The position numbers and the translations under genes are program-made. Positions 1-6,388 of a DNA stretch of 13,527 bases are shown one piece after another. The notes beneath the pieces were generated by a model, which was not told the DNA's origin, searched no databases, and saw only the letters and a list, made by a program, of their open reading frames with translations. How positions within the stretch are numbered: position 1 is the first letter of the stretch; each line of letters starts with the position of its first letter. The DNA is from an uncultured Chloroflexota bacterium (GTDB taxonomy: Bacteria; Chloroflexota; Anaerolineae; Aggregatilineales; Phototrophicaceae). The stretch lies in assembly GCA_937988705.1 (NCBI GenBank), contig CALKIA010000161.1:1-13527 (forward strand), given 5' to 3'.

Positions 1-83
1 GACCAGCGCCTTAATGCTGCTCAATATTAAAACTGTCCCGCCTTCAACCGAATTCGGGGAGGGGTCGGGGGTGGAAATCACGC

Positions 84-103
84 GGATGCGCCACGGCGCG
101 TCC
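84..103. repeat. short GC-rich hairpin, GGAYGCGC type
   Basis: GGATGCGC (84-91), loop CACG, GCGCGTCC (96-103): an 8-bp stem with one G-T pair. It lies about 50 nt beyond the stop of the acyl-CoA dehydrogenase gene. The stem closely matches the hairpin at 3201-3220, so it probably belongs to the same dispersed family. The rest of 1-153 holds only G-rich and C-rich runs (56-73 and 117-147) that resemble worn copies of the CCCCTCTCC/GGAGAGGGG element seen at 3127-3157 and 8002-8025. No gene is visible in 1-153. Confidence 0.5.
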
Positions 104-153
104 CAACAGTCTGTATTCTCCCCTCTCCACCCGGAGCGGGGCAGAGGTTGACC

Positions 154-1599
154 TCATCCCACATACTTCCGTTTGAGCGCTCTGCCCGCAAACGCCGCGA
201 CATCATGGAAGAGCTCGCCCGCGTTCGCTTCTTTCTCGTCCTGCGGCAGCGTTAGGTAGAGGTCGATGCGGTTGGCCAGCGGTTCGCCTTCATCGTCATC
301 ATAGGGCGCCAGGTGATCGACCAGCATTTTGTGCGCGCCTTTGCGTTCCATCACTTCGATGCCGTCGAGAATCTGGCGGTGGGGCGGCCCTTCCCAGATA
401 TCGAGGATCATAGCCTCGCGCAGCAGGCGTTCCACGCCGAACTCGGCCAGCGTGCCCAGGCCGCCGTTGACTTCCATTGACCATTTCGCCGTCTGCACGG
501 CCAGTTCCGCCGTCCAGTATTTCGCCAGATGCGTGATCAGGCGGAACAGGTGGAATCGGAGGCTGTACTGGGGAGCGGGTTCGCGCCACACCTCCGCCGC
601 CATACAGGCCGATTCCCACGCCAGACAGAACGAGATCCGCAGCGCCTCCACATGATCTTCGAACTGCTTACGCATGAGCGGCTGATCGACCAGCTTTTTG
701 CCGAACACCTCGCGTTCCTGCGCGAAGGTCAGCGCCTCCGCCAGCGCGCGGTGCGTCAGCGCGACGCTGCCCATGTTGTTACACACGCGCGACAGATTGA
801 GCACTTCCATGATGTGATAGATGCCCTGTCCCGGTTCACCGAGCAAATACGCCTCGCTGTTGCGCAGTTCGACTTCGCCCGTCGGCACCGAGCGCGTCGC
901 GATTTTGTCTTTCAGGCGGCGCACGTGATAGTTGAGTGAACCATCAGCGCGCAACCTGGGCACGACGAACAGCGCCAACCCGCGGACGCCCGCCGGAGCG
1001 CCGGCCGGTCGCGCCGCCACCACCGCGACCTCTGCCCCCACATTGGAGCAGAAATATTTGTCCCCCGTGAGCGTCCATGCAGCGCCGTCCGGCTGCGCCA
1101 CCGTTTCGACCGTCGCGCCGAGATCCGAGCCGCCGCGCGCTTCGGTCATCCACGTCGCGCCCTGCCACACCGTGTCGTCGTGGCGGAGCATAGGCGGCAA
1201 AAACCGTTCGCGGATCGCCGGCGCGGCGTACTTGTCGATCACGGCTGCCGTGCTGAACGAGACAGTGTATGGGCAGTACAGGCCGGGATCGTAGAATGAG
1301 GTCACATAGCCGAGCAAAAACGACTCGGTGAACTTGTTTTCGAAGCCGCGCCAGAGTGCGCCTGCCCGGTAGCCCTGCCGCAGCATGCGCCAGTAATCCG
1401 GCGGGTAGTCAATGTGGTCGATGCGCTGGCCGAAGCGATCAAACTGCTTGAGCCATGGCGTCCCGGCTTGATCCACGGCCGTGGAAATCGCCCGGCCTTC
1501 CGTCTCCCAGAAGGTTTCCACCTCCCGAAGATAGGGCAGGTCTGTCTTGAGTCCGTGTTCCAGAAAGTGGGCTGGGGAAAGTATCACATCTGCGCGCAT
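154..1599 (-). CDS. acyl-CoA dehydrogenase, AidB-like
   Basis: This is a 481-residue flavin-dependent acyl-CoA dehydrogenase that should oxidise an acyl-CoA (or related) substrate at the alpha-beta bond using FAD. Visible landmarks are the signature MTEARGGSD at residues 151-159, the beta-domain (about 172-250), RLKDKIATR at 228-236, the flavin-region segment EREVFGKKLVDQPLMRK at 295-311, EVNGGLGT at 376-383, and IWEG at 401-404, whose Glu is at the catalytic-base position of AidB-type members. MTE-x-GGSD and R-x-KDK recall E. coli AidB more than short-chain dehydrogenases. Only about 77 residues follow IWEG, fewer than in AidB as I remember it, so the AidB DNA-binding tail is probably reduced or absent. 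ATG at 1597-1599 is preceded by AAAGGG at a suitable distance. No ada or alkylation-repair neighbour is present, so a DNA-repair role is not supported; general acyl-CoA catabolism is the safer reading. Confidence 0.88.
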   Translation of the reverse strand: MRADVILSPAHFLEHGLKTDLPYLREVETFWETEGRAISTAVDQAGTPWLKQFDRFGQRIDHIDYPPDYWRMLRQGYRAGALWRGFENKFTESFLLGYVTSFYDPGLYCPYTVSFSTAAVIDKYAAPAIRERFLPPMLRHDDTVWQGATWMTEARGGSDLGATVETVAQPDGAAWTLTGDKYFCSNVGAEVAVVAARPAGAPAGVRGLALFVVPRLRADGSLNYHVRRLKDKIATRSVPTGEVELRNSEAYLLGEPGQGIYHIMEVLNLSRVCNNMGSVALTHRALAEALTFAQEREVFGKKLVDQPLMRKQFEDHVEALRISFCLAWESACMAAEVWREPAPQYSLRFHLFRLITHLAKYWTAELAVQTAKWSMEVNGGLGTLAEFGVERLLREAMILDIWEGPPHRQILDGIEVMERKGAHKMLVDHLAPYDDDEGEPLANRIDLYLTLPQDEKEANAGELFHDVAAFAGRALKRKYVG

Positions 1600-1633
1600 G
1601 TAGCCGCCCTTTCAGAGCATCTGCATTAGCTCT

Positions 1634-1662
1634 ATTTTAACGTGATTCCGCCCTAAACCGAA
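1634..1662 (-). promoter_or_regulatory. possible weak promoter for the acyl-CoA dehydrogenase
   Basis: On the minus strand, TAAAAT (1634-1639) is a 5/6 match to the -10 consensus. The hexamer 17 bp upstream, TTCGGT (1657-1662), is a poor -35. The position is right for a start codon at 1599, but the call rests mainly on the -10 hexamer. Confidence 0.25.
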
Positions 1663-1700
1663 TGACTGCGCTGCTGGAACATGGTAATGCTGGCGGACGC

Positions 1701-1729
1701 TTGGCAAATCGCCCGTCATATATTACAAT
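1701..1729 (+). promoter_or_regulatory. sigma70-type promoter for the SDR-like gene
   Basis: TTGGCA (1701-1706), a 17-bp spacer, then TACAAT (1724-1729). Both hexamers are 5/6 matches with ideal spacing. Transcription would start near 1736, leaving a short leader that carries GAGGAA (1745-1750), 6 nt before the ATG at 1757. Confidence 0.6.
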
Positions 1730-1756
1730 TGATATAAAGTATACGAGGAAGTGCCG

Positions 1757-2614
1757 ATGAAGATTTTACTGGCGGGCGCGACTGGCGCGATTGGGCGGCG
1801 GCTCGTGCCGCTGCTGATCGCGGCGGGGCACGAGGTCACCGGGACGACCCGACACGCCGATAGAACCGATTTTATCGCTGTGACCGGTGCCAAGCCGCTC
1901 ATCATGAATGCTTTGGAACGGGGCAGTGTGTTCAGCGCGCTCCAAAGCGCACAGCCCGATGTGGTGATCCACCAGCTCACGGATCTCACGGGACGCGATT
2001 TTGCTGCCAACTCCCGACTGCGCACCGAAGGTGGGCGTAATCTGGTGGACGCGGCGCGGGCCTGTGGCGTCGACCGCCTGATCGCGCAGAGCATCGCGTG
2101 GGTGTGCTGCGCCGGGGATCGTCCGGCGACCGAAGACGATCCGCTCGATCTCGACGCGCCCGATCCGCGCGGGCAAACGGTCAAGACGGTCAAAGCTCTC
2201 GAAGACGCCGTCGCGGAGCTACCAGGCGGCGTGGTACTGCGCTATGGTCTGCTGTACGGGCCGGGGACGTGGTATGCGCGTGACGGTCTGACGACCGAAC
2301 AAGTGCGCGCGGGCGCACTCACCGCGACCGATGGCGTGAGTTCCTTTGTCCATGTGGAGGATGCGGCCCAGGCGGCGCTCGCCGCGCTGACGTGGGCGCC
2401 GGGGGTGTATAACATCGTCGATGATGAACCCGCTGCGGGCGTGGACTGGCTGAGCAGCTACGCGCAGTTGATCGGCGCGCCCCCGCCGCCGGTCGAACAT
2501 CAGCGCGCCGAGTGGGAACGCGGTGTATCAAATGCGAAAGCCCACGCGCTCGGCTGGAATCCCCGCTACCCATCGTGGCGCGAGGGCTTCCAGCGCGAAC
2601 TCGGTACTAGCTGA
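1757..2614 (+). CDS. NAD-dependent epimerase/dehydratase-like SDR protein (atypical)
   Basis: This is a 285-residue extended-SDR-like protein. GATGAIG at residues 7-13 is the Rossmann dinucleotide-binding glycine motif; DVVIHQLTDLTG (69-80) follows the beta4 pattern of sugar-nucleotide epimerases, and SFVHVEDAAQAALAAL (196-211) is the conserved C-terminal segment. The usual YxxxK catalytic pair is not seen: the expected stretch reads QTVKTVKALED (140-150), with no Tyr four residues before a Lys. It may therefore bind NAD(P) without classical SDR chemistry, or use another acid/base. I chose the ATG at 1757 over the in-frame GTG at 1751 because GAGGAA (1745-1750) abuts the GTG but lies 6 nt from the ATG, and because MKILLAGATG is the typical family N-terminus. 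It has its own promoter and converges on the next gene with an 8-bp overlap. The substrate is unknown. Confidence 0.85.
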   Translation: MKILLAGATGAIGRRLVPLLIAAGHEVTGTTRHADRTDFIAVTGAKPLIMNALERGSVFSALQSAQPDVVIHQLTDLTGRDFAANSRLRTEGGRNLVDAARACGVDRLIAQSIAWVCCAGDRPATEDDPLDLDAPDPRGQTVKTVKALEDAVAELPGGVVLRYGLLYGPGTWYARDGLTTEQVRAGALTATDGVSSFVHVEDAAQAALAALTWAPGVYNIVDDEPAAGVDWLSSYAQLIGAPPPPVEHQRAEWERGVSNAKAHALGWNPRYPSWREGFQRELGTS

Positions 2615-3053
2615 TGCGCCGCATCGCCGACTCGTAGCCGCCGCCATCGGGATAGACCCACGCGCCGCTCACGCTGTCGCCATCCGGGCTGAAGGTGCCG
2701 CGATAATACGCGGGTGAGCCGCGGTCGCCGCCCCAGATCGTCAGCGTGTCACCGATCAATTCGTAGGTATATTCGAAAGTGTTGCCCAGCGCGTCATAGA
2801 TGCGCGACTTGATGTCCGCGCTGGGCGGCGCGCCGAACGGCTGCTCATGCCCGATGATCTCGATCCCCCGCACGCGGTGACCGCCGTGATCAAAGTCGAA
2901 GCGCTGCATCAGGAAGAATCCGCCCTCCAGCCATTCAAAGCTGACCGTGCCCTGTACACCGCCCGAAACCTCCCAGGCGCCTACCAAGCGGTTGAGCGCG
3001 GCGAGATCGGGATTGGGCGTCGGAACCTGATAAGTGGTGGTTTGATCGGTCAT
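2607..3053 (-). CDS. lipocalin-like / DUF1579-like small protein
   Basis: This predicted cytoplasmic protein of 148 residues has no signal peptide or membrane segment. NRLVGAWEVSG (21-31), with a G-x-W pair near the N-terminus, followed by alternating strands such as GTVSFEWLEGGFFLMQRFDF (35-54), NTFEYTYEL and AWVYPDGGGYESAMRRI at the end, fits a small beta-barrel of the DUF1579/calycin kind. Such proteins are often annotated only as domain-of-unknown-function; the ligand is not known. The start at 3053 is chosen over TTG at 3080 because GAGGAG sits 9 nt upstream of the ATG. The stop codon lies inside the last codons of the oppositely oriented SDR gene. It is 191 nt downstream of the SRPBCC gene on the same strand, with a palindromic repeat between them, so co-transcription is possible but not certain. 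Confidence 0.75.
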   Translation of the reverse strand: MTDQTTTYQVPTPNPDLAALNRLVGAWEVSGGVQGTVSFEWLEGGFFLMQRFDFDHGGHRVRGIEIIGHEQPFGAPPSADIKSRIYDALGNTFEYTYELIGDTLTIWGGDRGSPAYYRGTFSPDGDSVSGAWVYPDGGGYESAMRRIS

Positions 3054-3103
3054 GGCACTGTTCTCCTCAACTGAACTCAATCTACACGACTGGAGCTAGG
3101 GTC

Positions 3104-3182
3104 TGTCTGCAAACTCTGACTTTTCTCCCCCTCTCCCCGCTTGCGTGGGAGAGGGGGTCGGGGGGTGAGGGGTTTGCAGACA
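3104..3182. repeat. nested inverted-repeat element with G-rich strand
   Basis: Outer arms TGTCTGCAAAC (3104-3114) and GTTTGCAGACA (3172-3182) are perfect 11-bp complements. Inside them, CCCCCTCTCCC (3127-3137) pairs with GGGAGAGGGGG (3147-3157) across a 9-nt loop. The plus strand from 3147 to 3172 has four runs of three or more G separated by 2-3 nt, a canonical G-quadruplex pattern. The inner palindrome recurs at 8002-8025. The layout resembles a small non-coding REP- or MITE-like element; no coding capacity is seen. Confidence 0.7.
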
Positions 3183-3189
3183 CCCGCTA

Positions 3190-3231
3190 ATCGGCGCTGC
3201 GGACGCGCTGCTGCGCGTCCCTACAGCCGAT
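3190..3231. repeat. two-level hairpin, GGACGCGC type
   Basis: The core is GGACGCGC (3201-3208), loop TGCT, GCGCGTCC (3213-3220). It is enclosed by ATCGGC (3190-3195) and GCCGAT (3226-3231). It lies just past the stop of the SRPBCC gene (3245) on the minus strand, so it could mark the 3' end of that transcript, but there is no clear T tract. The core is a variant of the hairpin at 84-103. Confidence 0.6.
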
Positions 3232-3244
3232 GTCCGGGGAACAC

Positions 3245-3733
3245 TTACGCGGCGGACTTCAGTGTTTGCAGATGTTCGTCGAGGCGGTCATACGTTTCGT
3301 TCATGCCGTATTCCATGCCGGCGCCCACGTGACCGTCGCGGTCGGCCTGCGACTGATAGAGCAAATGCACGTGGATGGTCGTCTGGTTCCCCTGTTCTGT
3401 GAACGTGGTGGTAACGAGGTATTCGTGACCCGGCATGGCTTCAAACCCTTCCGTAAAGACAATGCGCTCAGGTGGCACAAGTTCCTTGATCACGCCGGAA
3501 AAGCCGTATTCAGAACCGTCAGGCCCTGCGGTGACATACCGCCAGCGCCCACCCACCTGCGGATCAAATTCGCACACAGTCATCTGATGACTGCGCATGC
3601 CGTACCACTGGCGAATATGTTCCGCTTTGGTCATCGCTTCAAACACGAGCGCGCGCGGAGCATTGAAGACGCGCGTGATGATGAGTTCACGTGCCGCAGG
3701 CATGGTCAGTGTGGCGTTGTAATTCTGGCTCAT
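3245..3733 (-). CDS. SRPBCC / AHSA1-domain protein
   Basis: This is a 162-residue START-like (SRPBCC) protein of the Activator-of-Hsp90-ATPase-homologue-1 type. The N-terminal strand and helix RVFNAPRALVFEAMTKAEHI (21-40), followed by RQWYG, is the family hallmark. CEFDPQVGGRWRYV (54-67), GVIKELVPPERIVFTEGF (80-97) and the long C-terminal helix GMEYGMNETYDRLDEHLQTL (139-158) complete the fold. These proteins bind hydrophobic ligands in a deep pocket; many are genetically linked to ArsR-type repressors, but none is present here. The ATG at 3733 is preferred over the upstream codon at 3757 because GAGGAG lies 6 nt before it. A strong promoter starts the transcript about 57 nt upstream. The ligand is not inferable. 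Confidence 0.87.
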   Translation of the reverse strand: MSQNYNATLTMPAARELIITRVFNAPRALVFEAMTKAEHIRQWYGMRSHQMTVCEFDPQVGGRWRYVTAGPDGSEYGFSGVIKELVPPERIVFTEGFEAMPGHEYLVTTTFTEQGNQTTIHVHLLYQSQADRDGHVGAGMEYGMNETYDRLDEHLQTLKSAA

Positions 3734-3796
3734 GGTTCTCTCCTCAAGCCGATTCACAGAACAAACAGATCAGTTGTAGCAGTGCAGCATGCACAT

Positions 3797-3826
3797 AATA
3801 TACCATATTGGTTATATAACTGTCAA
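3797..3826 (-). promoter_or_regulatory. strong sigma70-type promoter for the SRPBCC gene
   Basis: On the minus strand, a consensus -35 TTGACA (3821-3826) is followed after 18 bp by TATATT (3797-3802). The spacer contains the 10-bp palindrome GTTATATAAC (3811-3820) and the short dyad ACCA-TAT-TGGT (3802-3812), which could be an operator for a repressor bound between the hexamers. Transcription should start near 3790. The AT-rich composition stands out against the GC-rich surroundings. Confidence 0.7.
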
Positions 3827-3882
3827 GGTATATAGAGAGGTTGATCGAAAATTCGTTCTAAAGCAGACTTTCGAAAGTCCCA

Positions 3883-3944
3883 ATGTAGGGGTAGACCTCT
3901 GTGTCTACCCGGTTTCGGGCGCAGACACAGGTGCGCCCCTACAT
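3883..3944. repeat. two-hairpin cruciform element, GTAGGGG type
   Basis: Outer arms ATGTAGGGG (3883-3891) and CCCCTACAT (3936-3944) are perfect complements. They enclose two hairpins: GGGTAGAC...GTCTACCC (3889-3910, 6-nt loop) and GGGCGCA...TGCGCCC (3917-3938, 8-nt loop), joined by GGTTTC. The two halves are also related to each other as inverted copies, with TAG/CTA in one stem matched by CGC/GCG in the other, so each stem stays paired despite sequence change. It has the same architecture as the elements at 4010-4066 and 13410-13466. Confidence 0.65.
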
Positions 3945-3977
3945 CCATTCGTGGATTTGTGTCGAGAACCTACTTAA

Positions 3978-4066
3978 TGCTCCATCCGGTAAGTTATTCC
4001 AGATCGTTCGTAGGGACAGCGCCTGCGCTGTCCGTTTGGAGCGGACAAGGCAGGCCTTGCCCCTAC
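3978..4066. repeat. dispersed repeat, copy 1 (32-nt flank plus 57-nt palindrome)
   Basis: Bases 3978-4034 are identical to 13378-13434, exactly 9,400 bp away. The element has a unique 32-nt part beginning TGCTCCATCCGGTAAG and then a palindrome with 25-nt arms (4010-4034 and 4042-4066) around the 7-nt loop TTTGGAG (4035-4041). Each arm folds on itself: GGACAGCGC/GCGCTGTCC in the left arm, GGACAAGGC/GCCTTGCCC in the right. The arms differ at five of 25 sites, four of which are paired changes that preserve the stems. The surrounding gap, 3734-4253, carries no gene I can support; it holds the SRPBCC promoter, this element, the element at 3883 and two hairpins near the MFS gene end. Confidence 0.8.
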
Positions 4067-4167
4067 AGACCCCATACCATCCGTTTAGAACCACGAACTA
4101 GCACCAATGGTTATGTAGCGACCGGCCAGCCTCGTTCCAACCTAGATTCTGTCTGGTGGTACTGTGA

Positions 4168-4196
4168 CCCCCTCAGCCGCGAATTGGGGGAGGGGG
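4168..4196. repeat. decayed CCCCCTC/GAGGGGG inverted repeat
   Basis: CCCCCTC (4168-4174) is complementary to GAGGGGG (4190-4196) with a 15-nt loop. It resembles the outer part of the elements at 3127-3157 and 8002-8025 but has lost the inner stem. Its function is unknown. Confidence 0.35.
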
Positions 4197-4204
4197 AGAA
4201 TCAA

Positions 4205-4230
4205 ACAGGACGAGCATCCGCTCGTCCTGT
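4205..4230 (-). terminator. hairpin downstream of the MFS gene, possible terminator
   Basis: ACAGGACGAGC (4205-4215) and GCTCGTCCTGT (4220-4230) form a perfect 11-bp stem with a 4-nt ATCC loop, 23 nt past the MFS stop codon. On the minus strand the stem is followed by TTGATTC, only a modest U-rich stretch. It shares the GGACGAG core with the hairpins at 5486-5515 and 13326-13347, so it may be a dispersed repeat used as a transcript end. Confidence 0.45.
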
Positions 4231-4253
4231 CAACTCTAGGTAATTCGGAGACC

Positions 4254-5441
4254 TTAGCCTTCGACCGCCACGGGGATGGCGTTGGCCTCATGGGCGCGCC
4301 GTGCCATGCCGAACACGTAAAGCAGGAAGAATAGGCTGCAGCAAACCACGATATACGGCGCGACGACCGCGATGCCGAAGTTGTCGGCCAGTGCCCCTGC
4401 AATCCCCGGCACCAGCGCAATACCAAAGCCTGCACCCGCCACCTGAAAGCCGATGGCATTCGCGGCGTGTTCCGGGCCGACGATTTTCGGCGTCGTCGAG
4501 ATCAACAGCGGGAAAATCGGTGCTTGCGAGAAGCCGAGCAGGATCAAGCCCGCGTAGCCGATCTCCGGGATGGGATTCCACCACAGCAGCAGCGCCCCGG
4601 TCAGCGCGCTGATGATGCATCCGACCAGCACGCGCGAGGAGAAGCCCTTAAGCACCGTTCCGAAAACCATGCGGCCAATGGTGAAACTGCCCCAGTACAC
4701 GCTGACGAGATACCCGGCCAGCGCCACATCGACGCCACGCGCTTCGGTGAACAGGTTGAACGACCACTGCCCCGGCGTCGTCTCCAAACCCGCGTACAGC
4801 AGGAGCATGGCAATCCCTAACCACACAATCGGGCGGCGCAGCGTTGCCATCACGCTGACATGCTTCCCGTCTGATGTGTGCGCCGCCGAGGTCTTCCACC
4901 ACGACGCTGAGAGCGCAAAGCCGACCAGCAGCAGCACTTCAAACACGGCGACCAGCCCATAGCCGACGCGCCACGACAGACCATCCGCGAGGATCATCGT
5001 CATAATCGCCGGACTAATGGTGACGCCTACGCCAAAGAAGGCGTGCAGCCAGTTCATCGCGCGCGCGTTGTAGTGCTCGGCGACGTAGCCATTCAAGCCC
5101 CCATCGATCAAGCCGTTGCCCACGCCCGCGACGAAGCCGCTGACGACGACCAGTTCCCACACTGGCGCAATGACGTAACCGGAGAGGCCGAGCGCGATCA
5201 ATCCGGCGCCGATCACCAGCATGCGCCCCGCGCCCACGCGGCCCATCACCTGCCCGCTGAAGAAGCTGGCGATCAAATAGCCGATGGTGCTGGCGGTGAG
5301 GAGCTGCAGCAGCGTGCCGTCGAGCTGAATGTCGAATTCGGCTTGCATGGGTGTCCACGCGACGTTGATCAAGCCTGTCACCAGCCCCAGGCCGATGAAC
5401 GAGGCATACGCCAACCCGATAGTGAGGTACGAACGATTCAC
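4254..5441 (-). CDS. MFS transporter (possibly sugar-porter / FHS-like)
   Basis: This 395-residue integral membrane protein has about 12 hydrophobic segments in two halves, separated by a hydrophilic loop (about 182-204, KTSAAHTSDGKHVS). The family loop motif appears as GQVMGRVGAGRML (63-75) in half one and GRMVFGTVLKGFSSR (256-270) in half two. GLNGYVAEHYNARAMNWLHAFFGVG (115-139) resembles the N-W-L-H-x-F-x-G segment I associate with FucP/FHS-type sugar:proton symporters, and GLETTPGQW (218-226) fits a substrate-facing helix. Substrate and direction cannot be read from sequence. The start is GTG at 5439-5441, with AAGGGA (5449-5454) 7 nt before it; no better ATG is available. It follows the methyltransferase on the same strand after 110 nt containing a 13-bp-stem hairpin, so it may be transcribed separately. 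The neighbouring genes do not suggest a sugar pathway. Confidence 0.87.
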   Translation of the reverse strand: MNRSYLTIGLAYASFIGLGLVTGLINVAWTPMQAEFDIQLDGTLLQLLTASTIGYLIASFFSGQVMGRVGAGRMLVIGAGLIALGLSGYVIAPVWELVVVSGFVAGVGNGLIDGGLNGYVAEHYNARAMNWLHAFFGVGVTISPAIMTMILADGLSWRVGYGLVAVFEVLLLVGFALSASWWKTSAAHTSDGKHVSVMATLRRPIVWLGIAMLLLYAGLETTPGQWSFNLFTEARGVDVALAGYLVSVYWGSFTIGRMVFGTVLKGFSSRVLVGCIISALTGALLLWWNPIPEIGYAGLILLGFSQAPIFPLLISTTPKIVGPEHAANAIGFQVAGAGFGIALVPGIAGALADNFGIAVVAPYIVVCCSLFFLLYVFGMARRAHEANAIPVAVEG

Positions 5442-5485
5442 AATAATTTCCCTTAGATTCTGACGTTGCCAGTCTTTCGCGACAA

Positions 5486-5515
5486 GGTAAGGACGAGGTT
5501 GTCCTCGTCCTTACC
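5486..5515 (-). terminator. 13-bp-stem hairpin downstream of the methyltransferase, possible terminator
   Basis: GGTAAGGACGAGG (5486-5498), loop TTGT, CCTCGTCCTTACC (5503-5515): a perfect 13-bp stem, 36 nt beyond the methyltransferase stop. The minus-strand continuation TTGTCGCG has almost no U tract, so intrinsic termination would be weak; it might instead protect the 3' end of the transcript. It has the same GGACGAGG core as the hairpins at 4205 and 13326. Confidence 0.42.
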
Positions 5516-5551
5516 CACAAACACCGACTTCGCATTCACCCGTTTGCGCGG

Positions 5552-6388
5552 TTACTTCACGGCGACCACGCCGAACGCCTCGTTGCGGCGCGTCACGCTG
5601 CGGAAGCCCGCTTTACCGAGGCGGTCGATGACTCCCTTGGCCACGCGCGAACCGAAGGGACTCTCTAAATCGCCAATGTAATGAAACAGCCGACCATTCG
5701 GTTTAAGAATGCGGTACAGTGCGTGATAAAACTCACCGGAGTATAAATCACCAGCGAGCTGCATGGTAGGCGGATCATGGATGATGCGCGTAAACGTTTC
5801 CGGCGCAAAGGTCGCCACCTCGTCGAAGCTGTCGGCGATGCGCCGTTCGATCTTTGGGCTCTCGAACAATTCGCGCGACCACGGGTTCTGGCGCGCGACG
5901 TCCACCACCGCCGGGTCAAGCTCAATCGTGATGACGTGCTCGGCGGTGTGCGCCGCTTGAATCGCCGTGTACCCCAGTCCCATCGACGTATCGAGCACGC
6001 GCCCGGTCGGGTTCGCCGCCTTGATCTTGGTCAGCGTATCGTGAAATGGATTTGTGCCCTTGATGCGATGCATGGGGAAGCCTGCAATCAAAATCGTCGG
6101 CGCGCTCTCGGTCGGCATCAGCGAGCAGTGGCGATTCGTCACGTCCGAAAACGCTTGAATCTTGCGAATCGTGTCGCCTTCGAGCGCGAAACAGGCCACT
6201 TCCTGCTCGGTGATCTCTTCGGCATCCGCCCACGACAGGCTCGCGTCGTCCGCAAACTGGATGCGCTCACTTTGGACGGGCACTTGAATGCTCGTCAGGC
6301 CGAGATCCGGCGACGTGACAGCCGTCACTTCACCCCGCTTGCGCGCCTCAAACAGCGGCTTGATTTGAAAATGGGATAAAACGATCAT
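5552..6388 (-). CDS. SAM-dependent methyltransferase, COG2521-like (archaeal type)
   Basis: This is a 278-residue class I methyltransferase-like protein. VLDTSMGLGYTAIQAA (131-146) is the SAM-binding motif I, VITIELDPAVVDVARQNPWS (152-171) carries the acidic residue that should hold the SAM ribose, RIIHDPPTMQLAGDLYSGEF (201-220) holds a DPP active-site-like motif IV, and LYRILKPNGRLFHYIGD (224-240) is the late Rossmann strand. DxxxGLGYTA, the NPWS block and the DPP...AGxLYSxEFY...LFHY series match my memory of COG2521, 'predicted archaeal methyltransferase'. The N-terminal 100 residues form a separate domain. The start at 6388 is preferred to an in-frame codon at 6472, because the extra residues are Arg/Gly-rich shadow sequence of the upstream gene and ATGA gives a 4-nt overlap with that gene's stop, suggesting coupled translation. 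The substrate is not known; a spermidine-synthase-type aminopropyltransferase is a weaker alternative. Confidence 0.8.
   Translation of the reverse strand: MIVLSHFQIKPLFEARKRGEVTAVTSPDLGLTSIQVPVQSERIQFADDASLSWADAEEITEQEVACFALEGDTIRKIQAFSDVTNRHCSLMPTESAPTILIAGFPMHRIKGTNPFHDTLTKIKAANPTGRVLDTSMGLGYTAIQAAHTAEHVITIELDPAVVDVARQNPWSRELFESPKIERRIADSFDEVATFAPETFTRIIHDPPTMQLAGDLYSGEFYHALYRILKPNGRLFHYIGDLESPFGSRVAKGVIDRLGKAGFRSVTRRNEAFGVVAVK

Noticed and set aside
3789..4243. Several short plus-strand frames in the palindrome-rich gap
   Set aside because: They run through inverted repeats and the SRPBCC promoter, with no ribosome-binding sites or recognisable proteins.
5457..5485. Possible MFS promoter TTGTCG-17-CAGAAT
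   Set aside because: Both hexamers are weak, and the implied start near 5450 would fall inside the AAGGGA ribosome-binding site.
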